From: Flammulina velutipes
Taxonomy: Eukaryota > Basidiomycota > Agaricomycetes > Agaricales > Physalacriaceae
Assembly (NCBI GenBank): GCA_011800155.1
Contig: CM022374.1
Location: 2,790,001-2,854,000 of the forward strand
Length of the DNA: 64,000 nt
Direction of reading: 5' to 3'
The notes below the pieces were generated by a model that searched no databases, had not been told where the DNA came from, and saw only the letters and a list, made by a program, of their open reading frames with translations. Each line of letters starts with the position of its first letter. The stretch's first letter is position 1. The position numbers and the translations under genes are program-made. This document shows positions 47,933 through 59,289 of this stretch, one piece after another.

Positions 47933-50900
47933 AATGACAGAATTAGACGCCCTTGCTGCTTAGACTTGTGGATGTGCTGGACTAGAATATACCATAAAAG
48001 GAGCGGTGAAATGCCGCGGCAAAAATCGCGAGTATGGGTTTTCATGGTACATTCATAGTTTTGCTAGAGGAGCACAGTCACGTGACTGCGCTCCTCGGAA
48101 ATGACTACCCTAACTACTACTACAAGGTATTATAGGGTTGCGCCACACGAGGACGCGGGAGAATGCTACAGTATCCGTGGAGTGGCGCCACACTGTTCCA
48201 TGGAATCGACGTGGTTTCTACAAGTAGATCGTAAGCGAAACCATTCAAACGATACGAAAACAACTTACCGAACTGTCTCGACTTGTCCAGAACGTCCAAA
48301 ACGTCGAAATCTGTCAAGGTCAACTATGGGCAAGATACAGACATACCACTCGACCCAAAAGGGTCCATTCACACGTCTCGTCGACAAGACAGATCTACGG
48401 AATGGTTAGTAATTGCATAGTCCTAACGGTCTGCGCACACACCTTTGAACTCGCGCGGCGCACGGGGCCCGTCGTCGGTTCCTCGTATCGACTGGTTTCG
48501 CGTGGCTTTATCCTTGTCTTTGCTGCAACGTGCAGCAAACATGGTCCCGCGAAGAAGCAAACATCAAAACCTATGAAAATTGTTAATACCATATTTCCGC
48601 CTTTCAAAAACATGACGTACGGGAGGGGGATGAATACCAACCATCGACGTCTATCAGAGACGACGACGGAACGACATGACGAGTCCCTTTGGGCGAGGTC
48701 CGACCCCGTAGATTACAATACATGCCCCGGGGGTCTAGCCGGACATGTCCTAAATACAACGTTAGCGTCAGTAAAAGCTATTGTGTTCGCTTGGGCAAAT
48801 ACATACCTGCATAGATGAGTGTCCTGCTGCATCGCCTTCGGTACGTAGTGCTAACAACGATCTAAGAAATGACGAAATGGTCAAAACAAAGATTGGACAA
48901 GAAAACATAGAGAACATACCTTGAGCGTGTCGTGGACTAATCGTTTGCATAAAATATGCATCGCCTATCGCATGCGTAGCGATACAGCGCATCAGAGAGA
49001 CGTGCAGAACATCAACAGACATCCATGCACCATGCCCGGGGATATAGCTCCGTTTCAGCACAATATACCTGCAGGAAACGTCAGCAAAACATGTTAGACC
49101 AATGTAATAAATACATACCAACGATCCAGTTCTATCCCGGCCCGCCCAAACGCAAAATCGCCATAGTGTGGCGCACCCGTGCGACGAAATCGGCACTACG
49201 GACATGGGAAAGGACCCGGAAGTGTTGTATCGTATTTATAACGTCTAAACGACGTGTTATCCATTCAGTACATCTGCGCGGGGCATTAGAAAGAAGACAC
49301 AGATCCAAGGGGAATAGACTTACCGGGACAGCATCCAGCGTCATTCGGACGGTCCCCAGACCTTCCGTAGTGATGGTACTTGATAGGCGTAGACACACAG
49401 TCAATGCGACGCCGGAATAGGTCGGGTTTGAGGTAGGTCTTGTCCAAATAATGTCCCGGGCAGGCGGAAATCCATACCCACACAAGCTAGACATAAACCA
49501 TGAGGACAAAGCGAAGCGTAGCATTAGACGAATGCATACCTTGTATTACACCTCCAGCATGGCTTCGCATAGCATAGCAAGCGGTCGTCACAACTAAGAA
49601 CAGCCGGAAGAGAGTCAGTACGAGTATTGGAGGTAAGAGGATAAGGAACGTACCTGTTCCATGCATTCAAGGCATCGTTTCGAATCAATATAAGTATCGC
49701 AGCGCGTATCAGGTGCTACGGGCCCATGGTGACGTCCACAGCAGTTGTTTGAATGTTGATGCAGCGGCCGGGGAGAGAGGGGTGTGAATAGCACAAGAGA
49801 TCTTTACACAACGTCAATTAAATTCGATAACAAGCGATATAAAAGTGCTTACCAATGCTCAAGACCACTCCCGGGACCGCGGAACATAAATTCGCCGATG
49901 TGTGGCGCACGCGCGGGGCGAAATCAGCAAGATGGGCACGGGGACACTGGAGATACATCCTAGAACACCTGAAATCGAATAGAAACGTGTTCGCATAGCT
50001 GTACAGAACGTTAGAGCAGCCTTTAACGTGGATAAAGTGTATACTTACAAGCCGTATGACTGGCTCGCGCGTCGTTGATCCATCACATTGTCATCTGTCT
50101 GGTACAGCGAACGGCAGGTGTATCTAAAAGGATGAAATCGTGAGTGTGGAACGAAGCAAACCATAATGAAAGAACACGTACCAAGTCAACGACAGAGGCA
50201 TCGTATCCCGGCTCGTTTAGTTGGTCAGCAAGCTATAAACAACACGTCAGTAAGAGAAAGTGTTGCCTTTGAATGATGTACCCACCGTTCGCGAGCAGGC
50301 GATGATGGTGGTCGTAACAAAAGACTGTATACGACCACGTGGTGAAGGAATCATGTCCTGATGATAACGTTAGCGAAGCGCCGTTAGAGAAATTTGAAGC
50401 ACGTACCCATCAGCAATATTTACCGCAGACAGACACGAGATGGCGTGGCGCGCGATGCAGCTAAATGAAAGGATTGGAAAATAAACTCATAGGAAACGTT
50501 GGGCAACGTACCACTCCCGCACGCTGGTGATTCGAGCTTTGAATGATGTAGAGCATTGTCAATGATGCAGCGAAAGCAATAAGAGCCCGCGGACAATAAT
50601 AGACTGTCAACATGTCAGCAATGATAGCAAGAGATTGTAAGCAGTACATACCTGTCAATTTTTTCAAAAAAAAAAAAACGCGCCCAAGACGCGTAGGACA
50701 AACCACAGCGCTGTGTGGCATACATCCGAGCGCAATGTCTTCATGCACATGAGAAGCACATTGAGCATCTATAGACATGTTAGAAGGGTTTTTCAGTTCA
50801 TGAAAAGGGAAGGACTCACCAACGGGAGCAGCCAGGCATGCTTGTTTGCAGTACCGAGGTGTGCGGAATGCATTCCACAGACGAGTAAGTCGAGTCGAAG

Positions 50901-51070
50901 ACAGCATAGGTGGGAATCTAGAAGGAAAGAATGAGGAAGAGAGCCATAAATAAGAGAGAAACATACCATGGCGCACACATCCCAATTGGGAAGGTAGTGG
51001 TACGAGGACAAGAGACGAATACCCAGACCACAGGAGAACGAGACAGTCTGATGCAGGGAGCTATCGGGAG
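47933..51070 (-). other. Intron-dense degenerate array, minus strand
   Basis: About fifteen strong donors (GTATGT, GTACGT, GTAAGT, GTGAGT) occur on the minus strand every 70-200 bp between about 50967 and 48808. Each is followed about 50 nt later by an AG preceded by CTAAC/CTGAC, as in true fungal introns. Exon-sized pieces are 50-190 nt. Some read open over consecutive exons, for example DMIPSPRGRIQSFVTTTII then ACSRTLADQLNEPGYDASVV across 50.39-50.18 kb, but no single frame runs through the array. Segments near 49.90 and 49.16 kb are diverged copies of each other. It is either a decayed multi-exon gene family or a spliced non-coding transcript. Confidence 0.5.
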
Positions 51071-52320
51071 GCGAGACACATTACGGAAGACCTCGAATCT
51101 TTATTTCTGCGCATTTCCACGACAACGGTCTTCGTCCAGACCATCACGGGTAAGTCCTTTTTTTTCGCCGTGTCTCCTTGGTTTCACAATGATTCGTCTA
51201 GGCTCGAAAAACTTCGTCTCCTTGTGGCGACGACTCTCATTGTCCGAATTGTTCCAACGTCGTAGGGATTCAAACAGAGAAGGTGAGTGTTGGAGAGAAC
51301 TCTTCACATCGTCTTACATACTTCCCGTCCTTGACAGCTCCAAGTCAACGGACAATATATATGCTCATGGTTGTCATCCGACCCAGTGAGTTTGTCGCCA
51401 ATTCATGCCAACATATCCCGCTCTCTCAAGGTAGGTCGTTGTAGAGGCTCATTCCGTATACGGAAGGTTGTTGCTCATTGTTTGCTTCGGACATTATCGC
51501 TCGCGTTCCGCTCGCTATGTACCTTACCTTTTACTATCATCATCGTCGTTTCGCCTTATCTTTACTCGTGTTCTCTGGTCCCCGACGTCCTACTTGGACT
51601 CAATATCATATATTTGTCGTGTTCTTTCGGGACTCCGGGTTTCAGCTGCAACGCGAGGTTACAGTCGTCTCTACATATTTTTGAACCATCCTGATGCCAT
51701 TCAGGTTGACCACGTATTTTGGAACCAGGAGGACGACATTCATGTTCAACGTAGGACGGGAGAGAATGTGCGTCTTTTTCACACTTCCCATTCAAGAATT
51801 TAACATAGTGCCACTACAAGACAGCGCGGGACATACAAACAACAGTGCTATCTCGTCGCTATCCCTTCGGAGATTCAATATCATGGTGCGCTGCAATTTG
51901 ATTCCTAACATCTTGTTCTCATTCCGCGACAGACAGCAGATTTGCGTGTAAAATCTACCATTGTTGTCATCTGTCGGTCAAGGTACGAGTCCTTCCTCCA
52001 ACGGAAATCAAGAACCGAACTCATCATTCTTCTAGATGACATCAATAGAATGTTGCGAATGTGCGACAATCGACCCAGCTCCAGATCCCGAAGATCATCC
52101 TGTGGCGGCTTTGGCCACCTCCGCCCGTCTCGCCTGGATGCCTGACCTCTATTTTCCACGGACTTCCCGTTTCGGTCCTCTGGAAATCCCCGTAGAGACG
52201 GAAAATGACGGTCATCATTTCCCGTGCATGCAGTGTGAGTTATCCCGTCTCTCCTTTCATCACTTGCTAACTTCCTCTGATTCAGGGTTCATCTTTTTTC
52301 TTCCGTTGCACTAGCTACAA
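51071..52320 (+). other. Intron-dense plus-strand region, possible gene remnant
   Basis: Plus-strand GT...AG pairs at about 51149-51204, 51280-51338, 51428 onward and 51993-52034 divide the region into short exons. A final readable stretch is LAWMPDLYFPRTSRFGPLEI then PVETENDGHHFPCMQ (about 52130-52230), joined by an intron to GSSFFFRCTS and a stop near 52314. It is head-to-head with the minus-strand array. No family was recognised and the upstream frames do not join cleanly. Confidence 0.35.
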
Positions 52321-54090
52321 GTCTTTCAAGTTGGTAGTTAGTAGAACCTTAGTTACTCTGTTTCCGACTGTAGAAAGTATGTAGAATCAATCAGAATGCT
52401 TCAAAAACCCTTCGAAAATGAGTTTGATAGGCCAAGTCCCGCCAAAATGCAATCGCGCCGTGGGCGGGATTTCGCGCTCAGAGTGCTCGGGATAGTGCTC
52501 AGAGCTTAATGTATCACATTATTGTATGTAGTATAGATGAACGTAGCTGTCTACGTGGATAGATCACCTACTGTATCATATGAACCATGAAAAGTCGAAA
52601 AAGTCGAAAGTCGAACAAAGATATGCATTGCAAGAGTGGATTGCCCTAACGCCACACGATTTCGGCTTATTCCGCTCCTCCGATTGCAGTCTCGGCAGCT
52701 GAATTACATATATTGATACTGGAAAAACATATTCCGATGGTTAGATGGACAGTCCGTTGCCGGGGGACATGGCAAATCATTCCGTTCACTGTTAACGGTA
52801 TGAGCGGGAGCGTGATGTTGGATCCCACCGGATAGACCTGAGGTGGCTCGGATATTGCAGCGACTATGAAGAAACATACATTCAATAATGATTTAGATCA
52901 TTTCAATAAATGTAGAGGTCGGAATAAGCTTGAATGTGCTATTTGAACTATCACACAGTATTCCGATGAGCTCGTGGAATGCAAACACCTTGATTTGGCC
53001 TGGAACCATCTTTTATTTAATATATGTTGATCTTCCGATGTGTCCGAAGAGGTGGATTGTCGTACGACACGTCCACTCTTGTTGAGCTGTTGACGTGCCC
53101 AATCGCGTGAGCATTAATCTTATCTATGACGCAATTGTTTTGTGTCTCATTCGCGTCCGCTAATTCAAACTGCTTCCACACAACAGAACGAGCAACAACG
53201 TTAAACAAGCACATATATAATCCATTTATATAGATAATCAAACTATTCAATAACCTTGGAATGAGAGTATCGTGTAGAATACATGAACGCCACCAACGAG
53301 GCTAATGCTTGTGGGTGGTACAGACATTGAAGGCATGTCTGACGGGCTTTGAATGCCGTGTTACGTGATTGGTATGATATTGTGTGGCGTCCCATTCTGA
53401 CCTGTATCGCCTGGCCACCGCTGGAAGTGTCCATTAGCCTGGACGTGAAATAGCATCTTCCAGGCTAGCAGCGGTCGCAAAGATACGGGCGGGCATCAGT
53501 TCCCATCAGGGTCTGATGGGAGACCATGGATCACGGTCCAGGCCATGGATTGGGCTGGACGAACGGAGGAAAATAGTCGATGGGAGGAGGAGGAGAGGTG
53601 GCAAGAAGTGTGTATATAGATAATGCAACCAATGTGGGGACAACATTAGCGCCACAATCAGAGGTCAATTTGGTCAGGACATGTATACATGAGTGCCCCG
53701 CAACACAGAAGCATATTGATATTGAAGATTCCGCCGCCAAGGGCTAGCATTGGCCTAGCCGTAACTTCCGATTTTCAATCATTTGCTTTTGCTCTAGACC
53801 GTCCGGATGACACATCTCTCCATACATATCGCTCACTCAGCAACGTTCTAGGCAGGCGTCGTACGGGTATATAAGATGAGCTGGGTTGAGGAGGTAGTCA
53901 TCATTCCCCCTCTTCCTTTTCAATCCTATCTCTTGCATTCCATTACATTTCATCTGTCATACTACTATACCACTCTCTCATTGTCACCAATCACGTTGAA
54001 ACATCCCCCGAGTATTATTCTTGACGCGTCGGACACTGATCACGGGACGGCATCAATACACGTGAGTCTGTGATCATGTTTGTTGATTTC
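52321..54090. other. Mostly intergenic; possible host promoter and first exon near 53.87-54.06 kb
   Basis: GTATATAAG at 53866-53874 followed by a pyrimidine-rich leader and an exon-like end (CAC|GTGAGT at 54062) suggests the 5' end of a plus-strand gene cut by the retrotransposon. The rest has only short frames; a GCGCCACA word lies at 53649. Confidence 0.4.
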
Positions 54091-54204
54091 CAATCGCGTG
54101 GGCCAGAAACCTCAGCGTACCCAAGAGTACCAATAAACCGACCCCGGGGCGGGTTCCCCGAGGCCGCAAGTAACATTCGCAGCGGGGCGGCGTGTATCTC
54201 GCTA
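54091..54204 (-). repeat. Split direct repeat B2, 114 bp
   Basis: Matches 54746-54859 over its whole length, beginning CAATCGCGTGGGCCAG and ending TATCTCGCTA on the plus strand. It marks the outer left end of the element. Confidence 0.9.
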
Positions 54205-54257
54205 CACTAGCTACTAGGGAGGCAGTAATGTAGTTCTACAAAGAACAAATAGGGAGG

Positions 54258-54745
54258 GTGAAAGAAATCTACAACGTTCTGACAATACTATGAGATATGG
54301 ATCACGGGGATGCAGATATAGAGAAAACTCACCTGGCAAGACGATGAGAGAAGGGTAAGGAAATTCCCGTGAGGAAAATTTCTTCATCGCTCGCCAGGGG
54401 CTAAACTACGTACATGGAATTACGATGGAGAGACGGAGGCAAAAAGTGAAGTGGCGCAATAACGTCCCGAAGAGGAAGGAGAAGAACGATGGCGTCTATG
54501 ATGCCGCGGCCTATGGTGAACGACCTCGTCGACAAGCCTGAATGATGCGGAAGTGAGCGACCGTGACGCGTCGTGATTAAAGTACTTACCAACGCCCATT
54601 TTTCGACCTAACGAGGTAATGGGATTGGCCCACGCTTCACTTGCGACCTAGAGGTGGAAGATGTGGTCAGTACAGTATAGAAATGGTGAGGGCATTGGGC
54701 TTACCTTACGATTGGCCTTGCGTAAACAACAGTATAAACTGCAAC
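54258..54745 (-). repeat. Split direct repeat A2, 488 bp
   Basis: Matches 59290-59777 with about two substitutions (A/G near 54641, T/C near 54662). It contains no convincing protein. Confidence 0.9.
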
Positions 54746-54859
54746 CAATCGCGTGGGCCAGAAACCTCAGCGTACCCAAGAGTACCAATAAACCGACCCC
54801 GGGGCGGGTTCCCCGAGGCCGCAAGTAACATTCGCAGCGGGGCGGCGTGTATCTCGCTA
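54746..54859 (-). repeat. Split direct repeat B1, 114 bp
   Basis: Second copy of the B repeat, directly adjoining A2; lies just downstream of the recombinase stop. Confidence 0.9.
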
Positions 54860-54891
54860 AAGGCTAATAGTTTTTGATTCGGTAGATGGGG

Positions 54892-55881
54892 TCACGCCGC
54901 AGGGCGACGATTGAAGAGAAGGGCTTGGAGGATGAAGGGGTTTTTCCGGATGTACATCTGGAAAGCTTCAGATGCCCAGCGTCCTGAAGCCTGTATGAGA
55001 TGAGGTGGTGTGCCATCCTCCGCGAGCGCTGTAGCGCCGCCTGCGCGCATGGATTGTCCAGCGAACTGACGGTCCGGCTCGAGCACACGCAGTCGACGCA
55101 AGAACCAGGACCTCTTGGGGAGGCGTCCTTCACTGTTGACCCAAAGGTAAGGGTTGACGGGTGCCAGAGTGTCGCGGCTTGCCAGGTAACGTTGAAAGGT
55201 GACGAGTAGTGGAAGGCCGTAACGTTCGAGGACGACGATCCTACTCCCCTCGAAGGTCCTATCGGCTTTGTGTGTCGGTAGCCAGAAGGCGAGGCCGCCT
55301 GGCACAAACTCGAGGGAAGAACGGCGCGTGAGCTTACGAGGGTTTTGGAGGGAGACATTGTCAGGGAAAGTGAGCTCCCCCAGTCGCAGGAGGGCTAGAA
55401 AGCCCACCCACAACATGCACACGAACAAGAGGTCGTCGTGGGTGGATGCGTCAGAGAGAGAACGGCCTGCTCTGAGAAGGTGGTCGCGGGACAAGGGTGA
55501 TTTTCGGTGGATAGGCTTGCTGCGCAGACGTTTGCAGCCTGCGAGGGTTCTCTTGACGAGCATAGAATTGCGTGCGGTGCGAACACCAGGGAAATGGCTT
55601 TCGAGTTTGCTACATATTCCCGACAGGTAAGCGGCGACGGAGCGTGGTTCGATGTGGTGTGACATGAAAACGACGAAGAACGAAAGTGTTTCGGAGGAGG
55701 GCTCGACGGGGAAGGCATGAATGGAACAAAAGTTGAGGTATGAGTTCAAGGCAGAATCATACGTAGCGTGAGATGATGCGTCGAGCGCGAGGCCTAACGC
55801 GATGGAGCGCTCGTGTATGAGCCTCTCCATGGGCCACGGCTGCCTAGCAGGCTGCCGTGACCGTCGTGCACCAATGATCAT
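54892..55881 (-). CDS. Retrotransposon tyrosine recombinase
   Basis: A 329-aa product inserts the circular cDNA intermediate. The ATG at 55881 overlaps the RT stop (ATGA), suggesting translation by reinitiation. The N-terminal SAM-like core-binding part is seen in THSTYDSALNSYLNFC-type sequence (here ATYDSALNSYLNFC) and ETLSFFVVFMSHHIEPRSVA. Catalytic residues are Arg in LLRLGELTFP, the box SMRAGGATALAEDG (Arg of HXXR; the His position is Gln), GRWASEAFQMYIRKN with the nucleophilic Tyr, and Trp in the His/Trp position. Length is normal for Ngaro-type recombinases. The gene ends RRPAA. Confidence 0.9.
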   Translation of the reverse strand: MIIGARRSRQPARQPWPMERLIHERSIALGLALDASSHATYDSALNSYLNFCSIHAFPVEPSSETLSFFVVFMSHHIEPRSVAAYLSGICSKLESHFPGVRTARNSMLVKRTLAGCKRLRSKPIHRKSPLSRDHLLRAGRSLSDASTHDDLLFVCMLWVGFLALLRLGELTFPDNVSLQNPRKLTRRSSLEFVPGGLAFWLPTHKADRTFEGSRIVVLERYGLPLLVTFQRYLASRDTLAPVNPYLWVNSEGRLPKRSWFLRRLRVLEPDRQFAGQSMRAGGATALAEDGTPPHLIQASGRWASEAFQMYIRKNPFILQALLFNRRPAA

Positions 55882-57867
55882 TCCTGGGCCACCCCAGGCT
55901 TCAAGAGCGGGGGCTCAAAGGTGCCAATTGCGAGGCCAGGTGCGAACACTTTTGCGGCGGCGAATGCATCACGGGAAATGGCATCCGCAACGTTGTTGTC
56001 CTTGCCTGGGACATGGAGGACTCGGAGGTCGATGTGAGATGAGACACGAATGTCGACCGAGTGCCGAAGGATATTGTTGTATGCTGGCAGCGCACTAAGG
56101 GAGTCAAACATGTTGACGGAGTTGGAGTTATCGGTGAGGATGGTGAGACGTGCAGGACGTTCCACCGAGGACATACCCACGACCTCATTGGTGGCAAACC
56201 AATCCAGGGCAGACAGTACGCACAAGGCTTCCCAGTAGAAGATGTGGTCACGCATTGAGTCGCCGGTAACAGGGGCATAGAACCCCAAGGAGAACGCGGG
56301 AATCCAGAACCCCATTCCCTCGAGACAGGCGTCACAATAAATCATCAGATCAGCACCCGCCAAAGGATTCCAATCTATGTTCGCGAAGAAGAGCATGCCA
56401 GAAGATATCTCGACGTGCTCCGCGAACCATAGAAGGTCGTCCTTAACGGCCTTGTTGATGGTAATTGTGGCGTGTGGCTGGTTTTTACCCTTCATCTTAG
56501 AATAGACATTTGAGAGGGCTGGACGAAACAGAGGGAAGACGTTGAACGACCAGTTCATCCATCCGGTGAGTTGTTGCCATTCATGGAGGGTCCGGCGACG
56601 AGAGGCTGCAAACTCGCGGACCGCCACAAGAAGTTCGGCCTTAGATTCAACGGGTAGGGTAGCCGTCAGGGAGTTAACGTCGACACGGAAACCGATGATG
56701 GTGAGAACTTGACCCCACTCCTGCTTCTTTCGTTTGTGGGGGATGCCTAGATGATCCCAGAGGAGGAGGAGTTTTGTCTGAGTGGCAGGGAAGAATTCAG
56801 CATACGGCTCGTAGTAGAGCATGTCGTTCAGTGTTCCAATGCCGTACGCGTCGTCAACGTAGCAGCAGATGTCGGCCAGTAACTTGACGAAGATAGCAAT
56901 CCAGATTACTAGGCCCATCACTGATGCCCAGATCCGCGGCGAACCACGGTTTCCGAACGTGGCACGCCAATCCACGTTACGGATCAAGTCCCAGAGCGTG
57001 AAAGGGTGGTCGCGCGCCTCGTCACTAGTGGGCATGTTGGACGTTGTGATCTGCTTTATTTGCCACAAAGGATGCATCGGTAGGGTACGAAAGGCGCCAG
57101 CAACGTCTGATTTCCATAGGACGAGCTGTTCCCCGGCATGAGTACGCACGAAATTGAGCAGGATAGGGATGAATTGGTGGAGGGTGTCCATGCGAGCACC
57201 ACGAGTTTGAGCCTGATCCACCATTCCGTTTTGGCAAAATGAACCAGCAGACTGGTTTGACACGAGGCGAAGGTCGGTTGAGCGGGGTTTGGGGACCGCG
57301 ATCACCGGGGTGCTGTACATCCCAGGGAGCAGGTCTGGACCAAACGACCGTGAGAATCTCCCTTCCTTCTCCTCCTCGTCTCTCTGTGATGCGATAAAGT
57401 CTCGCTCGACGACTGACGGTGGTGGCGCCCAGGCGTTGTCCCAAGTAGTTGGATACTCGCCACTGGGGTTTGTGTCGGCCCATGGCCAGAAGCCAATTCT
57501 TAGCGAGCGGGTGACAGATTTTACGAAGTGCTGGCTAGGATGGTTGACCAACAAGGCTTCGAGACGTTCAACATTGATAGGTGTTGATACGCTAAAAAGG
57601 TGCGGGTTCTCATGAATGGTTCTCATGACGTCCCGGTTTTGATACTCGACGGCAGGCGGCGCTGGAACTGGGTCGTCGATGGTGGTAAACCAAGCTGTAC
57701 GACTCTGGACGCGTTCAGGTCGACGCCATCCATACCCGCGCAGGTACCGGGGGAGGTATGTGTTTCCACTGTCCGTCCCATTTTTCTCCTCCTCAACTCC
57801 CCCCTCAGTCTCCCCTCCAAACACGTACCCCACTGCCGTCTTATAGAAACGCGACATGAAGTTGGGA
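55878..57867 (-). CDS. Reverse transcriptase - RNase H of the retrotransposon
   Basis: Polymerase motifs are in order: KSDVAGAFRTLPMHP (motif A Asp), GNRGSPRIWASVMGL (motif B), CYVDDAYG (motif C, YVDD), and LGIPHKRKKQEWGQVLTIIG (D/E region). RNase H follows with LMIYCDACLEGMGFW, YWEALCVLSALDWF, LTILTDNSNSVNMF and GKDNNVADAISRD, giving the D-E-D-D set. The product ends VAQE at 55878. The same frame stays open upstream to an ATG at 59246, in a different frame over the whole gag gene. The true N terminus is therefore not fixed: it may begin by frameshift near the gag stop (57868) or by internal initiation (a Met at about 57.91 kb). Confidence 0.9.
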
Positions 57868-59253
57868 CTAGCCTGAGGCTGCGGTCCTCCCTCCTGTACA
57901 GTCTCGGGCAACATGGCCGGGCTTTCCACACCCACCACAGACATGCTTTCTGGAGCAGTCGTTCCCGAGGTTGCAGTGTCCAGCGTTCCAGTTGCGGCAC
58001 GTCTGCTTCTCTTTCTTGCCTCCACCTCCAGATCCTCCAGCCCGGCTGGAGCCGCTACGTGCGTTGGGTGTTGCTGCGAGGTTTGCCATGTACTCGATGC
58101 AGATGGGACCCTTGACGTCGAGGTAAGTTTTTTCCAAGTGTGCAAGTTTCCCTGTCTCATAGAACAAGACGTCGAAATGCTCGCTGAAGTAATTGCGTGC
58201 GGCGCGGTCGAACTCAATGACGAGTGGATGATACTGCTCTCCGTTGGACTCGAAGGTATCCCGGATGTATCGGTAATAGGTACGCAACTCTGCCTCGCGC
58301 CCCTCGTAGGCGTAGTTGATAGCGTCTGAGAACATTTCCCAGCACCGGATCCATTGCGCCTGTGTCTTGACCTTGACAGACTCCGCTTTCTTCCCAATGG
58401 ACTCGACAATCGCGCGTGCAGTGGCGTCGTCTGTATGGATCTCGTTGCGGAGCCTGGACGAGGTTGTGTGGGGGAGCACTTCATTGAAGTCGACTGCCGC
58501 TCCTCTGAAGATTCGCTTCCACTGACTCTCTGGGAAAGAGGGAGCATCGGACCCGTCAAACAAGAGGCTGTGGTACATGAGGTTGACGTCCCGAGAGAAG
58601 TTCTCTGTCCTCGCTTTGACGTCTCGATGGAGAGGTGTCTTGAGGGCACCACTGATGAACCCAGTAGATACCCAGGTGACGAGCGCTCTATCGGGCTTGA
58701 GTCGCTTGAGAGGGGTCTCACCCTTGTCGTCAGACTCGTCGTCGTCTGAGAAGGAGACTCTACGGTGTCGTCTCTTTTTTCCCTTTTTTCTAGGGGTGTG
58801 GGTTTCCCCGTCGTCCTCGGTATCTGATAGTACGGATGGACCCCTCGCTCCCTGCGATGACCGATTCGGTCCACCAAAGCGGCGCGAGCCATTGGCGGGA
58901 GAGTGAGGTCGGCCGCCACCCGGTGGGTCGACGGCAGCTCCTCCCCGTCCGACGGCTGCGGCAATGGCAGACTCGATGCGGTTGAGGTCGTCGTACCAGA
59001 TCTCAGTTGCTTCTTCGAGGTTGGTATGGAGGCGATGGATGTTGTTGACTGCTTCGAGGTAAGCGGCAATTTTGTCGCGCGCCTCCTGTTTTGACGATTT
59101 TCCGTTCTCGAAGTCGCCGACGAAACGTTCGAGGACCTCCACTGCGATCCGACTGGCTTCTCTAGTCTCTGTTCCAGCCTGAGGTGGCTCTGGCATATCG
59201 GAGACGGCGGGAGGTGGCGCACTCGGGGATGGCGGTCTGCTGGCATCGCTCAT
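57868..59253 (-). CDS. Retrotransposon gag-like protein
   Basis: 461 aa from ATG 59253 (MSDASRPPSPSAPPPAVSDM). It has a Pro-rich start, a helical stretch (IAVEVLERFVGDFENGKSSK), a basic Lys/Arg run (RKKGKKRRHRR), and a capsid-like middle (WIRCWEMFSDAINYAYEGRE; YHPLVIEFDRAARNYF). The C terminus carries a CCCH knuckle (CRNWNAGHCNLGNDCSRKH) and a retroviral-type CCHC knuckle (CGGCGKPGHVARDC), both nucleic-acid-binding. It ends in GGRTAASG. It packages element RNA in the cytoplasm. Confidence 0.88.
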   Translation of the reverse strand: MSDASRPPSPSAPPPAVSDMPEPPQAGTETREASRIAVEVLERFVGDFENGKSSKQEARDKIAAYLEAVNNIHRLHTNLEEATEIWYDDLNRIESAIAAAVGRGGAAVDPPGGGRPHSPANGSRRFGGPNRSSQGARGPSVLSDTEDDGETHTPRKKGKKRRHRRVSFSDDDESDDKGETPLKRLKPDRALVTWVSTGFISGALKTPLHRDVKARTENFSRDVNLMYHSLLFDGSDAPSFPESQWKRIFRGAAVDFNEVLPHTTSSRLRNEIHTDDATARAIVESIGKKAESVKVKTQAQWIRCWEMFSDAINYAYEGREAELRTYYRYIRDTFESNGEQYHPLVIEFDRAARNYFSEHFDVLFYETGKLAHLEKTYLDVKGPICIEYMANLAATPNARSGSSRAGGSGGGGKKEKQTCRNWNAGHCNLGNDCSRKHVCGGCGKPGHVARDCTGGRTAASG

Positions 59254-59289
59254 GACTCGACAGATGGAATAATTAGTGTTTATTCTGTA

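Noticed and set aside
51090..51340. Weak resemblance to ubiquitin (FVQTITG followed by an IQTEK-like stretch)
   Set aside because: Only a few residues match, the hydrophobic core and RLRGG end are missing, and frames between exons are arbitrary.
54401..54592. Conserved 63-aa frame present in both A repeats of the retrotransposon (also 59433-59624)
   Set aside because: Its conservation follows from repeat identity; no domain, and it lies in the regulatory repeat.
57868..59246. A separate plus-strand or third-frame gene opposite gag
   Set aside because: Several frames are open because of composition; only gag and RT carry recognisable domains.
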